From Zhengitettix transpicula (Eukaryota; Arthropoda; Insecta; Orthoptera; Tetrigidae): a DNA stretch of 64,000 bases. Where the stretch lies: contig CM073593.1 in the NCBI GenBank assembly GCA_037074705.1, positions 57,913,501 to 57,977,500 of the forward strand. The letters are read 5' to 3'. Below, one piece after another: positions 13,271-24,481 of the stretch. Each line of letters begins with the position of its first letter. Positions within the stretch are counted from its first letter, which is position 1. Position numbers and translations under genes: made by a program. A model generated the notes under the pieces. It saw nothing but the letters and a program-made list of their open reading frames with translations, did not search any database and was not told the DNA's origin.

Positions 13271-14649
13271 AAATTATTTTGACGTCAGGTAAGGTTCTAT
13301 AATTCTTTAAATAATTAATATAATTTAGATATTCACTTCAGGTTTGACCTGTACGTGGCAAACATATTATTGACTCATTTAATTATATGTATTATATACG
13401 AAGTATAACCAGCGATATTCCTTGATGATGACGAGTTTTGACTTTAATTGTACTTCTTATAGGCTATACAGTCGTAATGTAACAATTACTAATTATTTCT
13501 CAATAACTGTTAACTATTAAAAATACGTAAAGCTCTAATACAAATAATATAGTTATTAAGAAACATTAGTCAGAATCATAAAGTCTCAATAATGAAGTGT
13601 CTTTTAGATCTCAACATGAATAGCTTTTAAATGCTAACTTAAGTACCGCAGAATTTCTCATTATCTTGATTTTATGCTGTGGAGTCTTCAGCACTTACTG
13701 AGCCTTTATAGTGTTCAATAAAAAGAAATGTTTATTTAAGGATGAAAAGGCCTTTCATTCCATTATATTAAAATGAAATTATGCGATAAAATATCAATAA
13801 TTAATTACTTCAAATTGCTTTTATAGTTACAGTGCTTAAATCATTCTTGTTTCGGTGGGAAAATGTTATCATGAGTACGTAAAACAAGAACAAAATTTAC
13901 GATTGAGTCAGATTTAGCACTGGAAAAAAATAGTTCTGGTACATACGATTCCTTGTTTTCGCCTAACAAATCACATGTAAGAAATAATATTGTTCAATTG
14001 TCTGATTTGGTAATAAAGCGGGTTAAGCACGAATGGTATAGAATTTAAACCAAATTTCGTAGGCGGAGAAGAGAGGGAAATACAATAGAATCAGAGAATA
14101 AGTGTTTGACGGTGAAGGAGTGGCAGGTCGATGTTTTGAACAGGAAACCACTCTGGTATTCGTCAGGGAGTAAGGAGCTTACAGGAGCCTACTCGGTTCA
14201 GCACAACAGGCTTTCTGCTTGTCTGTTTGCCACTGCCTAACATATTATAGCAATTATTCGCCAATTAGGACACTACAAACAACTCAAATTAGACAACATT
14301 CCGTTTCTCATTAAGACGTTATATAACTGCCATCTGCGTAACGAAAAAAAAAATTAACGACTGAAATACATTTATCAATAATTATAAGTCTTCTTTAGTA
14401 TTTAAATGTTCATCATTATAGACTTCACTTTAAATTGACTATTTAAATCTAATATGCACGCGCATTAATACTAGTAACTCTTTCTTACAAGAGGTCATTA
14501 CGAAGACGTCAGTTGGCTTCATATTTACATTACCTGACAACGACGTCAAGTAAGGTAAGATATTTACTGCTAATTGTTTTTTAAGTGAAACTTCAACCAA
14601 GCGCCGGGAAATTGGTGAAATAGCCGGTGAGCGTTTTACGAAAATTGTT
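13271..14649. other. AT-rich stretch, no feature seen
   Basis: No supportable gene or repeat. Confidence 0.5.
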
Positions 14650-14740
14650 ATTGTGACGCTGCGGGGAATATTAAAAAATGAGCGAGCGAGGATAACAACG
14701 CTTTAGTGTCGTTAAATAGTAACCCAGTGAGTCTGTTACA
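14650..14740 (+). repeat. short dispersed repeat with GTTRAATAGTAA core (copy 1)
   Basis: Shares TGACGCTGCGRGG, a GAGCG-rich block and then GTTAAATAGTAACCCAG with copies near 40065, 40679 and 55890. The order of blocks agrees with the 40065 copy. No coding capacity, terminal repeats or target-site duplication could be defined, so the class is unknown. Confidence 0.5.
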
Positions 14741-15332
14741 CAAAAACTGTGACAGCTTTTGTCGTTTTACCTTTTACTTACTGTCTTTGCTCTATGCCCC
14801 TCAGTCTCTCTTTAACTGTTCCCATGACCTTAATACAATTTACATTTTCCGCTAAATATAATAATGAGTAATAACAAAAAAACATTCTGAATATTAAAAT
14901 TACAGTATAAAAATCTTAAGAATAATAAGTAAATATATTGTAAAAATATAATCTTTTTTTATCATTTTTAAGACACTTCAAATCTCGCAAATAATTGGTG
15001 ACATTTTTATCGTGATTCAAAACAAACAAATGGAGAACGATTGACCTACAGTAAATATACAAATTTGCATAAAAACGAGACCTATTTAAATTATATCAAA
15101 TTTTATATTTTAAGGCCAATTAACATACTTTTTATTATAAAAAAATTAATAAAAATTTGTAGTTCAGAACGATACGTTTTATTCATTCAAAAATGTTAAT
15201 AAGTTGTGTAATATATCTTATTATAATTAAAAATAGACGTTTAAGTAAAATAAAAAAATTAAATCTTATTACATTATTTATGTACTACTCGCAAGAATTA
15301 ATTGAAAATTTGAAATGAAAACTTTTTGTCCG
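14741..15332. other. AT-rich stretch, no feature seen
   Basis: No gene or recognised repeat. Confidence 0.5.
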
Positions 15333-15775
15333 ATTGAAAATTAATAAGAAAGATAGCTTAATACAGACAAAATAAGTGATAATGTAAATACCGCACAAAC
15401 GTTTCTGGGATCCTTGTCCCTAGAGCCTAGAGCGACACGAATGCGCTGGTCAGGTTGACAGAACTCACGAAACTGCCCAGACTCATATCAGAGACGCTTC
15501 ACATTAAATCAAACATCACAGCAAATAATGTACAAACAGTTTCTATGAAAACTCAACAATTGCTACGATCCCTTATTTTTCCCATTGTTGTTGCGTTTTC
15601 TTCCCTTTTGAGTTTTGTCAATTGACGAGTGCAGTTGTGTTGCTCTAGGCTCTTCTTCGCACCTGAAGAAAGGAACAAGGATCCCAAAAACGTTGTGTGG
15701 TATTTATATTATCACTTATTTTGTCTGTATTTGGGTATCTTTCCTATTATTAATTGGAAATTTGCTGAATTAATG
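15333..15775. mobile_element. compact PLE derivative with inverted termini
   Basis: The left arm (about 15338-15465) is a minus-strand copy of the PLE 3' end: it reads AATACAGACAAAATAAGTGA, then TAAATACCGCACAAACGTTTC. The right arm (about 15610-15775) is a plus-strand copy of the same end: AACGTTGTGTGGTATTTATA, then TTATTTTGTCTGTATTTGG. Between them is only a short piece of the PLE endonuclease C-terminus (RLISETLHIKSNITANN), also present at 23915-23970. So about 440 bp consists of two head-on termini plus the last codons of the ORF. Known PLE copies can have inverted or direct terminal copies; here nearly everything else is lost. Both reverse transcriptase and the active-site part of the endonuclease are absent, so it cannot move by itself. 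Confidence 0.8.
15658..15700 (+). ncRNA. hammerhead-like motif in right PLE arm
   Basis: CGCAC precedes CTGAAGA, followed by a stem II candidate (GGA with TCC around ACAAGGA-type loop), then AAAA in place of GAAA, then CGT, T, GTGTG. Stem I can form five pairs between CGCAC and GTGTG, including one G-T wobble. Position 7 of the core is variable in hammerheads, so CTGAAGA is acceptable. The G12-to-A change at 15687 should inactivate this copy. The minus-strand partner at 15395-15430 keeps GAAACGT but has lost the CTGANGA half. Confidence 0.5.
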
Positions 15776-16483
15776 TCTATTCTAGCATTTTTCAATTAAG
15801 TATAGAACGAGATTAGTTGAACATCACCAGATTTGCTGCAGGAGTATATTATAAATTCAATATTTACTTTTTCTGGCTGGCAGAACCTAATTCCTCAAAA
15901 TAGATTTAAGTGATAACGAACTAAACTAATAAGTCCCACACAACAATAATTATTTTAGTTTACTTTTTATTTATAAATGGAACAGTAACTGTTAAAACTG
16001 GATTTATATTTTCTGATCAAGACCATGACGATTTGCGATTCTATCCAGTTTTTATCCCCCTTTCTGGCCGAGAAAGTCAGCTGCTAGCGGCATCCAGACT
16101 TCGTTTCCTGAGAACGGACTTCGCAACCTGTCTGTGAAAGAGCAGAAACCTAATTGCCGTGAGACGGAGCTTAGTAGAATGTGGGACCGCACCTGACAAA
16201 AGGGTCTGCTCGGCTTCCTGAACGCCGTTTCAGCAACCGGTTATTCTCGTAAAACATTTCCCCGGAAAATATATGCAAGGTAGTGTCATAATACACTGAC
16301 AACAATTCAATTACTGTCGTTGGTGGCGACAACACTCTGGTTTCATGATGTGCTGAATGAAGTCTTTCTCCATCTGATGATGATGGTATATTATGTTAAT
16401 TTCATGAAGATGTATTACTATGGAAGGGATGGGAGCAATGGGATGATTATAAAAATTTGTTCGAAGTTAAATTTTATAAAAAA
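15776..16483. other. no feature seen
   Basis: Includes a GC-richer patch at 16020-16270 without a supportable frame. The 16320-16538 plus frame runs into the fold-back hairpin and shows no domain. Confidence 0.45.
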
Positions 16484-16656
16484 AAACCAGAAACAACAGC
16501 TTCCAAACGAACCTCAGCCATATATTCCATCAAACTGAATTAAAGGATCAAGATAGAAAATCTCGAATGGAAGGGAACTTTTCCAATCCGATATTTTAAT
16601 TAAGTTTTTTAGCCTATATGGCTGAGATTCGTTTGGAAGCTGTTCTTTTTGTTCTT
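16484..16656. repeat. fold-back inverted repeat (hairpin)
   Basis: The 28 bases at 16497-16524 (beginning CAGCTTCCAAACGAA) are the reverse complement of 16615-16642 with one mismatch. Weaker complementarity extends outward (AGAACAAAAAGAA against ACCAGAAACA) and inward (AAACT-AATTAAA-ATC blocks). The spacer of about 90 bases contains no frame. The transcript of either strand would fold into a long stem-loop. It could be a small MITE, a palindromic duplication or a hairpin RNA source. No TA or other target duplication was apparent. Confidence 0.8.
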
Positions 16657-16738
16657 AAGTTAATTCATTACACCTCTGATCAATTTCTCGTACGTTCTTT
16701 CCTTCATTGAGTCCTAAAATTAGGCCATGAAGAGTGTA

Positions 16739-17000
16739 ACTCTTCTCCCGCTATTGGAAGGGCGTGGGACAAGTACCCAATGCCCGACCTACTAGATCCT
16801 GCATTCTAGGGTTTTCCTTGTATTACTTTTAGGCGAATGCCGGGTAGGATCCTTAAACTATAGCCCGGGGGCTCTAGTTAACCCTTGGCTACCTTCCTCT
16901 ACCCTTCCTCATCCACCCCTTTCAGATCCCTTCCTATGCTATTAAAGGGGAGTTACCACGATGTGGATTAACCTCATGTAGCCTGTTACCCTAAAAAAAT
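16739..17000 (+). repeat. ~430-bp interspersed repeat, 5'-truncated copy
   Basis: Begins inside the consensus at CTTCTCCCGCTATTGGAAGG and continues through GTGGGACAAGTACCCAATGC, GAATGCCGGGTAGGATCC, the GCCCGGGGG block, CCTTGGCTACCTTCCTCTAC and CTATTAAAGGGGAG to TGTTACCCTAAAAAAATT. Copies of this family share the right end and differ at the left end, the pattern produced by target-primed reverse transcription of LINEs or SINEs. No long frame is conserved between copies. Confidence 0.85.
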
Positions 17001-17082
17001 TAAAAAGTATGTCCTAATAAATTGTAGACGAGTCTGACTTAGGATAATTAATGAATGTAGAAATCCTTTGCCTTTCCTGGGG

Positions 17083-17370
17083 TCAACTCGGGTAGCTCAG
17101 AGGTAGCGCGAATCCCAGGTTCGATTCCCGGTCCGTTCCAAATTTTTCCGTCCTCATCCCACAGTTAAATTTTATTTGTCGACTTCCTGTGGTGTAGGGG
17201 ACAGTGTGACTTGCTCGCATCACAGAGGAGCCGGCGAGGGCATGAGTGTTTGTGTGCGTGACAGATACTCTCGTCGTATCAGACACCCGACAAGGAAAAA
17301 TGAGTTCCTCTACTGAGTATAACCAGGGCTGCTATTGTGACTGTAAATAAATCAATATAAAAAAATATTT
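17083..17370 (+). mobile_element. composite tRNA-derived SINE
   Basis: Two tRNA-like heads in series. The first (17085-17140) has an A-box-like GGTAGCTCAGAGGTAGCG and a B box GGTTCGATTCCC, but lacks an anticodon arm. The second (from about 17190) starts TCCTGTGGTGTAGGGGACAG and matches the SINE at 62281-62441, including the GTGTTTGTGTGCGTGA body and GACTGTAAATAAATC tail. A poly-A-like tail ends at about 17370. A and B boxes would serve RNA polymerase III transcription. It is either a dimeric SINE or one SINE head placed beside another. Frames on either strand are shadows. Confidence 0.75.
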
Positions 17371-20300
17371 TATAGTCCGGCAACTCGTTATTTCGAAAGG
17401 ATTAACGGGAACTAAATAAGAACGGACGCTTTAAAACTCGGGGAAAAAAGGGATAGTGTTACCTGAAAGCAAGTTAGAGAATGCCCCTTTGAAAACATTG
17501 TATAAAGACAGTGAACTCAGATCAGAGATTCGGCAAAATAAATGTATGCTGAATTCGAGGTTTTAGTTACTGAAACTTAAAATAGGAAAATGAGTTCTGA
17601 AGTACTGGAATGGAGCGGATAGAATACGTGAACCAAATTGTAGGTAATGTAATGAATTCGGGAATGTTTTCTTACACATGTCAATTAAAACGTTTTGTGA
17701 CTCTAACAGAACAAACTTACCACGTAGTGGCTGTAAAGGTTCCGAGCATTTAAATTCTGAGCATATAAGACAGCGGAATAGAATACAAACTATCAATCGT
17801 TGACAATGTCTTATAGGTGTTGCATGACAAAAGGCACTTTAAGATTTTATAGTTGGCATTAAACCTTACGGTATTATTTCCCAAGAAACTGGTTTGCAAA
17901 AGAATGAAATAATAATTCGTAAGAAGTTAACAATATAAAATTTAAATCGAGAACAAAAGTATAAATATTTACTTACTGAGATAATTCACGGTGTTTCATA
18001 ATTCAATAGCTTTGTCATAGTGTCAGTAAGTTAGTTTATTATTTTATGTACTCATAAAAAATGTTACAGTTCCAAACGACGTGAGAATGAAAAATATCCC
18101 AGTTAGAACGAGTGCACGTGATAAAATAGTCGTTAACCGTTGAAAATCACTGATATGATAAATAAGTCAAATCAGACTTCCAAGATCTGCAGAATATTTG
18201 AGTGTTGTAGGACGCTTATTTCATGTGAAAGGGTTTGTATTAATCTCGGACGAAGATATAATCTAGTTAATATTTTACAAAAAAAAATGTTTTCCATATA
18301 CAGCCATGATGATTGCGAAAGACCAACTATTATCAAGTTTAATTCTTCCTACTGACCGATGAACATCATATCGTTATTCTAATCTGTATCCTTAATCTGG
18401 AACTTAACAATGTATTAAAATTGGCAGAATGGTGAAATCTGAGAGTTGGTATTGATCACCAACATCCTGATTGAAGTCGTGACAAACCAATGTGCTGTTT
18501 AAAGGTTGCCAATCAGTGACGAGGAAAAATCCGTGTTGTGATTTTTCCAAGTACAGAAGACATGTAAATTGAGCACAATAAACGTAAGATTCACGACGTC
18601 AGGTGAATAAGATTCCGAGGGACCACAAATGTAATTGCAGTAGAAAGCATCTATAGATTGTCACCTAATGGTTTGAATAATCAGAGAGTAGGAAGGTACC
18701 ATAAAAAAAATTCTAGCATGAACAGTGATCCAACCCTCACGCAAAAAAAATGACAAAATATAAATTTCAGATAAAAAATGTTTACAGAAAATTGTAGCCT
18801 GTTTTCAAAGAATTCAATTAAATGAAATAGAATTTGCAATTAGGCCTACATATAAAATGCTCATTGCATTATAATATTTCGTAAAACTGAATAAAGAAGA
18901 CGGAGAACAATTTACAATTTTTTAAAGTCTCAATAACAAAGATCTGTATTTTGTGTTAATAGTGAAATTCAATACGACAGAATATTTTTTATTGTTTGAG
19001 AATTTAGCATCATCGACAATTCCAAGTGATATGTAAATAAAACTTACTGTTATACAACAATAATAATAATAATGTATGTTAAATTAAATACACTAAAACT
19101 TCTTAATATACATAACTGAATATTTATGTACGTGGCATGATTTATTTTTTCAAAATTTCGTTTAACTAAAAATCTTCATTCATTTAATTATTTCCTTTTT
19201 TCTCACGTTCAAGTTTTCGAAATTCACATAATGCTCTTATTTGTGATATTTACTCTCATCGTTTTAATTCCCTACTTTTCCTTGTTGTATTTTAATTCCT
19301 ACGTTTGTATTAGTACTTGTTCAATTGACTCACTAGATTTCTAATAGTATCGATAAAAATAAAAATTAATTTATGTTAAAAGAAAACAATATTGATCTGC
19401 TAGTATAAACACTTGATTTTACATTCATCTTTTCTGATTACATTAGTTCACTCCAGAAAAAAATATGAAAAATTTAAGCACAACTACATATGCAAATTCA
19501 ACAACTAGGAAAATCAGTCAATGAGCGAAAAAAGACAAACAACAACGCTATGAAAATATTAAAAATACATATATAAGAAAATAAAAAAGCGTAAATCAGA
19601 AAATATATAAACGAAATGAAAAAGTAAATAAGAAAATATATAAATGATAACAAACTAACATAAATGAGAGACAAAATTTTTTTATATAAATATGAAAATT
19701 TAAAACTTAAGAAAATATAGATGAGGTAAAGAGAAAAATAATTAATTTAATAGGTGAGGTAGAAAATACATAAAGACAAAAATAATTTATTTAACGTACC
19801 ATATAAATTATTTTAAACAGAACTAATTCACATTTACAGGTAGGCCTAAATGAACTTTAAAGTAATATTATAGGTAGAAACTAATAAAGGCATCTTGAAG
19901 GAAGAGAAGACTGACTACATACTACGATTTGTTGGATCTCAAATTGAGTACGACAAATATTAATAGATTAGCCAGATTAATAGAAAAACTCCTAAAGTAG
20001 TAAAAATAACTTGCGTAATTCTATAATATGAAAAGAAGCCTATTCATAGAGTTGGTTACAGATGATTTACAGGTCGTATGATGAAAGCTACGATGTCATC
20101 AATCCAGTTTTGAAACCGACCAGTCGTATCGCAATCCTCGACGTCGTGAAACTTATATTAATTCCAGTGTTACAACAGAGTTATAAAATGTTAAGCGGAC
20201 AATGTACAAGCACAGTTTATAGATAAATTTTATTCTGTAACGCAGCTCCCACTCGTGTCTTGAATTCATCTTGAGGCTGAATGTATTGTGCGTGGTCGAC

Positions 20301-20995
20301 AGCAGCGTCTCTCTCGGGAGAACAATGCAAGAGCATCGTTAATCATCTGTCAATAGTAATTTGCAGAGCTGACAATAATGACGAAACAAAACGTCCTTAT
20401 ATCAATTAAAAGAAAGTCTTTCTGAGATTGACAGATGTCAATAAAACGTGCAGCCAACATGAGAAAATTATCACATTGTAACCATAAATTATTGATGCGT
20501 TCATTGCAAGTTTTGATTAAAACATTTTTGTCTACATATTTACAAGAAACAAATGATAATTACAATATATTTGTTATTGTAATTCGTATACCCAGATATA
20601 CACACACCTATTTTTTATCTCACGTAACCCTTTGAATGAATTTAATTACTCATGCCTCGTAGTGGAACTTGTCCTTTGGATTATTTCCCTGATGTAGGTT
20701 CAACTTTTGGGGCTGATCTAGTGAACTCGTTGGATTTTCTTTGTTGAAACATAATACATACATTCATTTTTGTTTTTCAACCTCAGAATTCTATACTTTT
20801 TCATTTGAGTATAATCCATGAGTTCACTGACTTTAGCAACTGTTTCGAAATAGGTATACCCAAATTTGCCAATAAGAAACAATAAAAGTTGTTCCATTTT
20901 TATTACCTCTTGTTACCTCACATTTCAGAGCCAAAATTTACGGACGGTCAAAATAAAATTTATTTTTGCGTAAAACACTATAATAATTTCTATTG
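17371..20995. other. AT-rich stretch, no supported gene
   Basis: Nothing recognisable on either strand. 19480-19800 is strongly A-rich simple sequence built from irregular AAGAAAATATATAAA-like units. (TAA)n of five units lies at about 19060-19074. Confidence 0.5.
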
Positions 20996-21428
20996 GTCCA
21001 AAAATTCCCACAAGCAGAGGCACCTCAGCCTGTTTTGAGAGGTGTACGTTCCGGGGTCGTAGACCTTGGACATACGGTAAGAGTTGTTCGTTTTGGAACA
21101 GTCGGCCAGCTGCCTCCTAAACTGGTCGAGGCATGGAGAAGCGAATGCTGCAACCGACATAGCAAACCTCTCTCCCGCCATCGGAAGGGCGTGGGATAAT
21201 TCCCCTATGCCCAACTAATCTGTTGCAGGTTTTCTAGGCGTTGTCCTTCATCACTTTTAGGCGAATGCCGGATACGATCCTTAAACTAAAGCCCGGGGGC
21301 CCTAGTTAACCCTTGGCTACCTTCCTCTACCCTTCCGTATACCCCCTTTCAAATTCCGTCCTATGCTATTAAAGAGTAGTTGCCACCACGTTGATTACTC
21401 TCATGAAACCAGTTACTCTAAAAAATCT
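20996..21428 (+). repeat. ~430-bp interspersed repeat, longest copy
   Basis: Runs from AAAAATTCCCACAAGC through CAGAGGCACCTCAGCCTG, TTTTGAGAGGTGTACGTTCC, CGGCCAGCTGCCTCCTAAAC, the GCCCGGGGGCCC block and CTTGGCTACCTTCCTCTACC to a right end AGTTACTCTAAAAAAT. It is longer at the left than the 16739 and 36015 copies and equal in extent to 34020-34432. The overlapping 68- and 74-residue frames on opposite strands are not conserved intact in other copies and are unlikely to be genes. Confidence 0.85.
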
Positions 21429-22984
21429 AGTGGTTCAGCCACTCCCATTTCAACATATTCAGTCATAATATTTTTTCAAATATTTCAATCCTTTTTATGT
21501 CACACTAAAACTGGCACAAGACTTAAAAGTTTAGTAAAAGGTTTGTATTTGTACGGAAGTTAGTTAAACAAAATAAGATTTTGGCTTAAATTGTATCAGT
21601 TTCAAAACAACTGTTAAAGACAGTGTACTCTGATCGGTTATCGGACTAAACCAGACAAATATGGAATTCTGGAAATTGAATATACAATAAGAAAACGAAA
21701 AGGAAGTGGTGAAATGGAAGTGATGTAAACAGAAATAAAGAATGAAAACGATCAGCCATCACAAAGACAGTCTTTCACCGAATTCACCATATCAACGACT
21801 GCAAAAGAACAACAAATCCGCAGAACAAATGCCACGACATTGCATGCATAATTCATTTCATTCAAACGTTTACGTGAGTAATAAAATATAAACGGCTGTA
21901 TAACGTGTATTGTTAGAATTTTAATTACCCGACGATAGACGCTGTGGTAAGTAGCGAGACTCGTATTGACGATAATTGATTGTTCGAATCCCCATATAGT
22001 TTTCTTAATTCTGGCTTTCTTTAGATTATTCAAATAATATAGGCAAATTATGGGTTTAACACAGTAGTTCTTCCCTCTTCAACTCATATATTTTGGCAAG
22101 CAGCGACCGTTAAACTGGCCGCTTGATCTCCTCAAGATCATTAATGTTCAAATAGTCTGACTAGTCATCTCAGTATCTAATAATCGTCCTTGAATCGTAA
22201 AAAGCACAGATATGATAAAAATATTATTGAGTAATGCATAGAAATCTCTCCAAAATATTTTAACAAATAAATACATCAATTTTTTTCCGGCTACAATATT
22301 TGGGAAAAGGTAACACGTTTAGAAATTATCTCCACAAAATTTTAATTATGTATTTCAAAATATATACAATTATATTCACACTTATTAATTTTTTTAGTAG
22401 CACCTGTAGTGGTTCCAAGAAGCTTTATTTATTTTTTAAAACATAATTCTGAAAAATTTGGCTACGTTCATTTCAAATACGAAATTAGTTTTTGATATCG
22501 TAGCGACTAGATGAAAAGATAAATATAATGGTTTCGCTATTCGCTCACATAAGAGAGATGGAGAATTCTATGCTAATTATACTAAAACGAAATATGCCGT
22601 TTGGATTAACTTCCCCGCCCCCAAAAAATTAAGAATTATATATCGATCATCTCCAGAACAAATACACTTAGCCATAACGAAATAATAAAGAAACAAATAC
22701 TATGCTAAAGAGGGCCTCTGGCCCTATGACGCCAAAGGACACGCGTTGTTAATAACAATGACAACATAATCATCTACGCATCATTCGAACTCCAATAAGA
22801 GTCTTCCACCTCTAGTAAGAACAAGGATTACGTTCGGCACGCTCAGAAGCGACGATATTTTCCGTTATTGTGCTTCGAAACTTGGAGAGAAAAAAATTAA
22901 TAAATTACGCTTAAATAGTAAAATATTATAAATTAAATATCTGACGATAATTGCTGGAGAGTTACGAAATACAGATTGTAATTT
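21429..22984. other. AT-rich stretch, no supported gene
   Basis: A possible decayed PLE-type terminus lies near 22408 (CACCTGTAGTGGTTCCAAGA, similar to 9771), but the second half of the motif is missing. No coding region was recognised. Confidence 0.45.
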
Positions 22985-24172
22985 TATTGGAAGCGATGAA
23001 GAACTGTTTAATATGATTCTGTGTCATCAAATCAAAGGTTCTCCCATGGAAAGCCCCCTTAGTCCTTTTTTTGCTGAGATAGTCATGAGCGGTTTAGAAA
23101 ATTTCTCTACTTCCTGTCTAAACTCTTTGCTACATCAGATATGTAGCTGACATTTTTTGGTATTGTTAATTCCTCTCAACCTTGTGGTCAATACTTTCCA
23201 TAATTATCATCCCAACTTGTAATTCACCCATGAACATGAAATGAACCGTTCTCTTAATTTCCTTGATGTCACTGTATCCATTCACAATACTTCTATTCCC
23301 TTCAATTGGTTCAGTAAACCTACATTTTCAGGTCGTGTTCTCAATTTTATTTCTGATCATCCTCCTAACCAAAAGAGAGTTACGGTATACAATCTTGTAG
23401 ACAGAGCTATATAACTTTTTAACTCCAAGTTCAATCAACATGTCCGGAACATTTTAACCTCTAATGAGCACCCTTTAAATTATATTAATAAACACATAAT
23501 CATTAGGTTGAACAAAATCCAATATCCAACTGTCACTCGTCCCGAAACACCTCAATCCAAATTTTTTCTCGTAGTCCCTTATTACAAATTTCTACATCAC
23601 AAACTCTTCCAAAGTTTTAAATAATGTCAAATATCCATTATTTACAGATCTAATAATACTCATTCCTATTTGATTAAAAACCACAAGGACCCACTTGAAA
23701 CCTGAAGAAAACATTGTATAGTTTTCAAAAACTCTTAGGTCTAATTGTAATTCCTGCTACATAGGGCAAACAAAACGTTCCCTTAATACCCGAATATGAC
23801 TAATATCAAATTTCCCAACGATAAAAAATCTGTAGTCTCCAAACATGTCATCAATTCGAATACATACATTTGATTGGCAAAATGCTAAGATTTTAGACAT
23901 TGACACCACGTACAATTCCAGACTCATATCAGAGATGCTTCACATTAAATCAAACATCACAGCAACTAATGTATAAATAGACACTATTAAACTCAACAAT
24001 TGCTACGATCCCTTACTGTTACACTAACCCTTCTGCTTTCCCATTCTCGTAGTGTTTTCTTCGCTTTTAAGTTTTGTCAACTGACTTAACTCCGGAAGAA
24101 AGGGACAAGAAACGTTGTGTGGCATTTATATTATCACTTATTTTGTTTGTATTTGGCTATCTTTCTTATTAT
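22985..24172 (+). pseudogene. Penelope-like element, RT plus GIY-YIG endonuclease (decayed)
   Basis: Penelope-like retroelements encode a telomerase-related reverse transcriptase followed by a GIY-YIG nuclease. In order, across shifted frames: KGSPMESPLSPFFAEIVMSG (about 23033-23095), the RT box normally reading PMGSPLSP; RYVADIFW (about 23134), where the usual YVDD active site has become YVAD; NRSLNFLDVTV and FSKPTFSGRVLNFISDHPP (23240-23360), typical PLE RT C-terminal motifs; LNYINKHIIIRLNKIQYP; then CNSCYIGQTKRSLNTR (about 23745), the GIY-YIG motif; and LISEMLHIKSNITATN near the ORF end (about 23960). Several stops and frameshifts, together with the catalytic Asp-to-Ala change, make it inactive. 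The 3' terminus, GAAACGTTGTGTGGCATTTA then TATTTGGCTATCTTTC, is the same sequence found inverted at 15333, 43325 and 48899. The N-terminal part of RT is missing. Confidence 0.88.
24087..24122 (+). ncRNA. hammerhead-like motif in PLE 3' terminus, degenerate
   Basis: CTCCGGAAGA stands where other copies have CACCTGAAGA, followed by AAGGGACAA, GAAA, CGT, T, GTGTGG. The second half is intact; the first core box is mutated (T4 to G) and stem I loses a pair. It marks the same terminus position relative to the PLE ORF as in the other copies. Confidence 0.4.
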
Positions 24173-24258
24173 TAACTGTTTTATATCAGTTTCATAGCTT
24201 GGATTGAAGTTCACGGACTATATACAAAACAATAGTTTCCACTTTAGCAAACAATTCA

Positions 24259-24477
24259 CGTATTAGGAGGACCAGGAGTGCAGGTAGGATCTGTAAACGT
24301 TTTTGTTATGGCTTCTGCACGCCGCTCCTCTGGTGATTCAGCGTCAGGCAGTTCGGAGATGGTCAAAGTACGTGCCGAAAATACGCAACGCGGTGAAACC
24401 ACCTCAGGTTCTGGCACTTGGCCGCACTTCCGCAAATTAATACCAATTCCCGGTTCTAAACGTGACGTAAAATTCCC
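24259..24477 (-). other. unidentified GC-richer open island
   Basis: A 219-base stretch with clearly higher GC and CpG than its surroundings. The minus strand is open for 73 codons between stops (RLEPGIGINLRKCGQVPEPE, then SELPDAESPEERRAEAI). The plus strand is also open at 24278-24481, ending PHFRKLIPIPGSKRDVKFP. Neither strand has a convincing start, and I do not recognise the protein. It could be an exon of a host gene, an old coding piece of a mobile element, or chance. A candidate acceptor (CTCTAG) precedes the minus frame. Confidence 0.3.
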
Positions 24478-24481
24478 CTAG

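Noticed and set aside
17085..17140. Possible functional tRNA gene (A and B boxes)
   Set aside because: The anticodon arm is missing and the acceptor strands do not pair; it is directly followed by a SINE body, so it is a SINE head.
20990..21214. Opposed 68- and 74-residue frames as possible small genes
   Set aside because: They lie inside a 430-bp repeat copy and are not conserved as open frames in the other copies.
21940..21995. tRNA-like sequence (GGTAAGTAGCGAG ... GTTCGAATCCCC)
   Set aside because: The acceptor ends cannot pair and no 7-bp stem closes the structure; at most a decayed SINE fragment.
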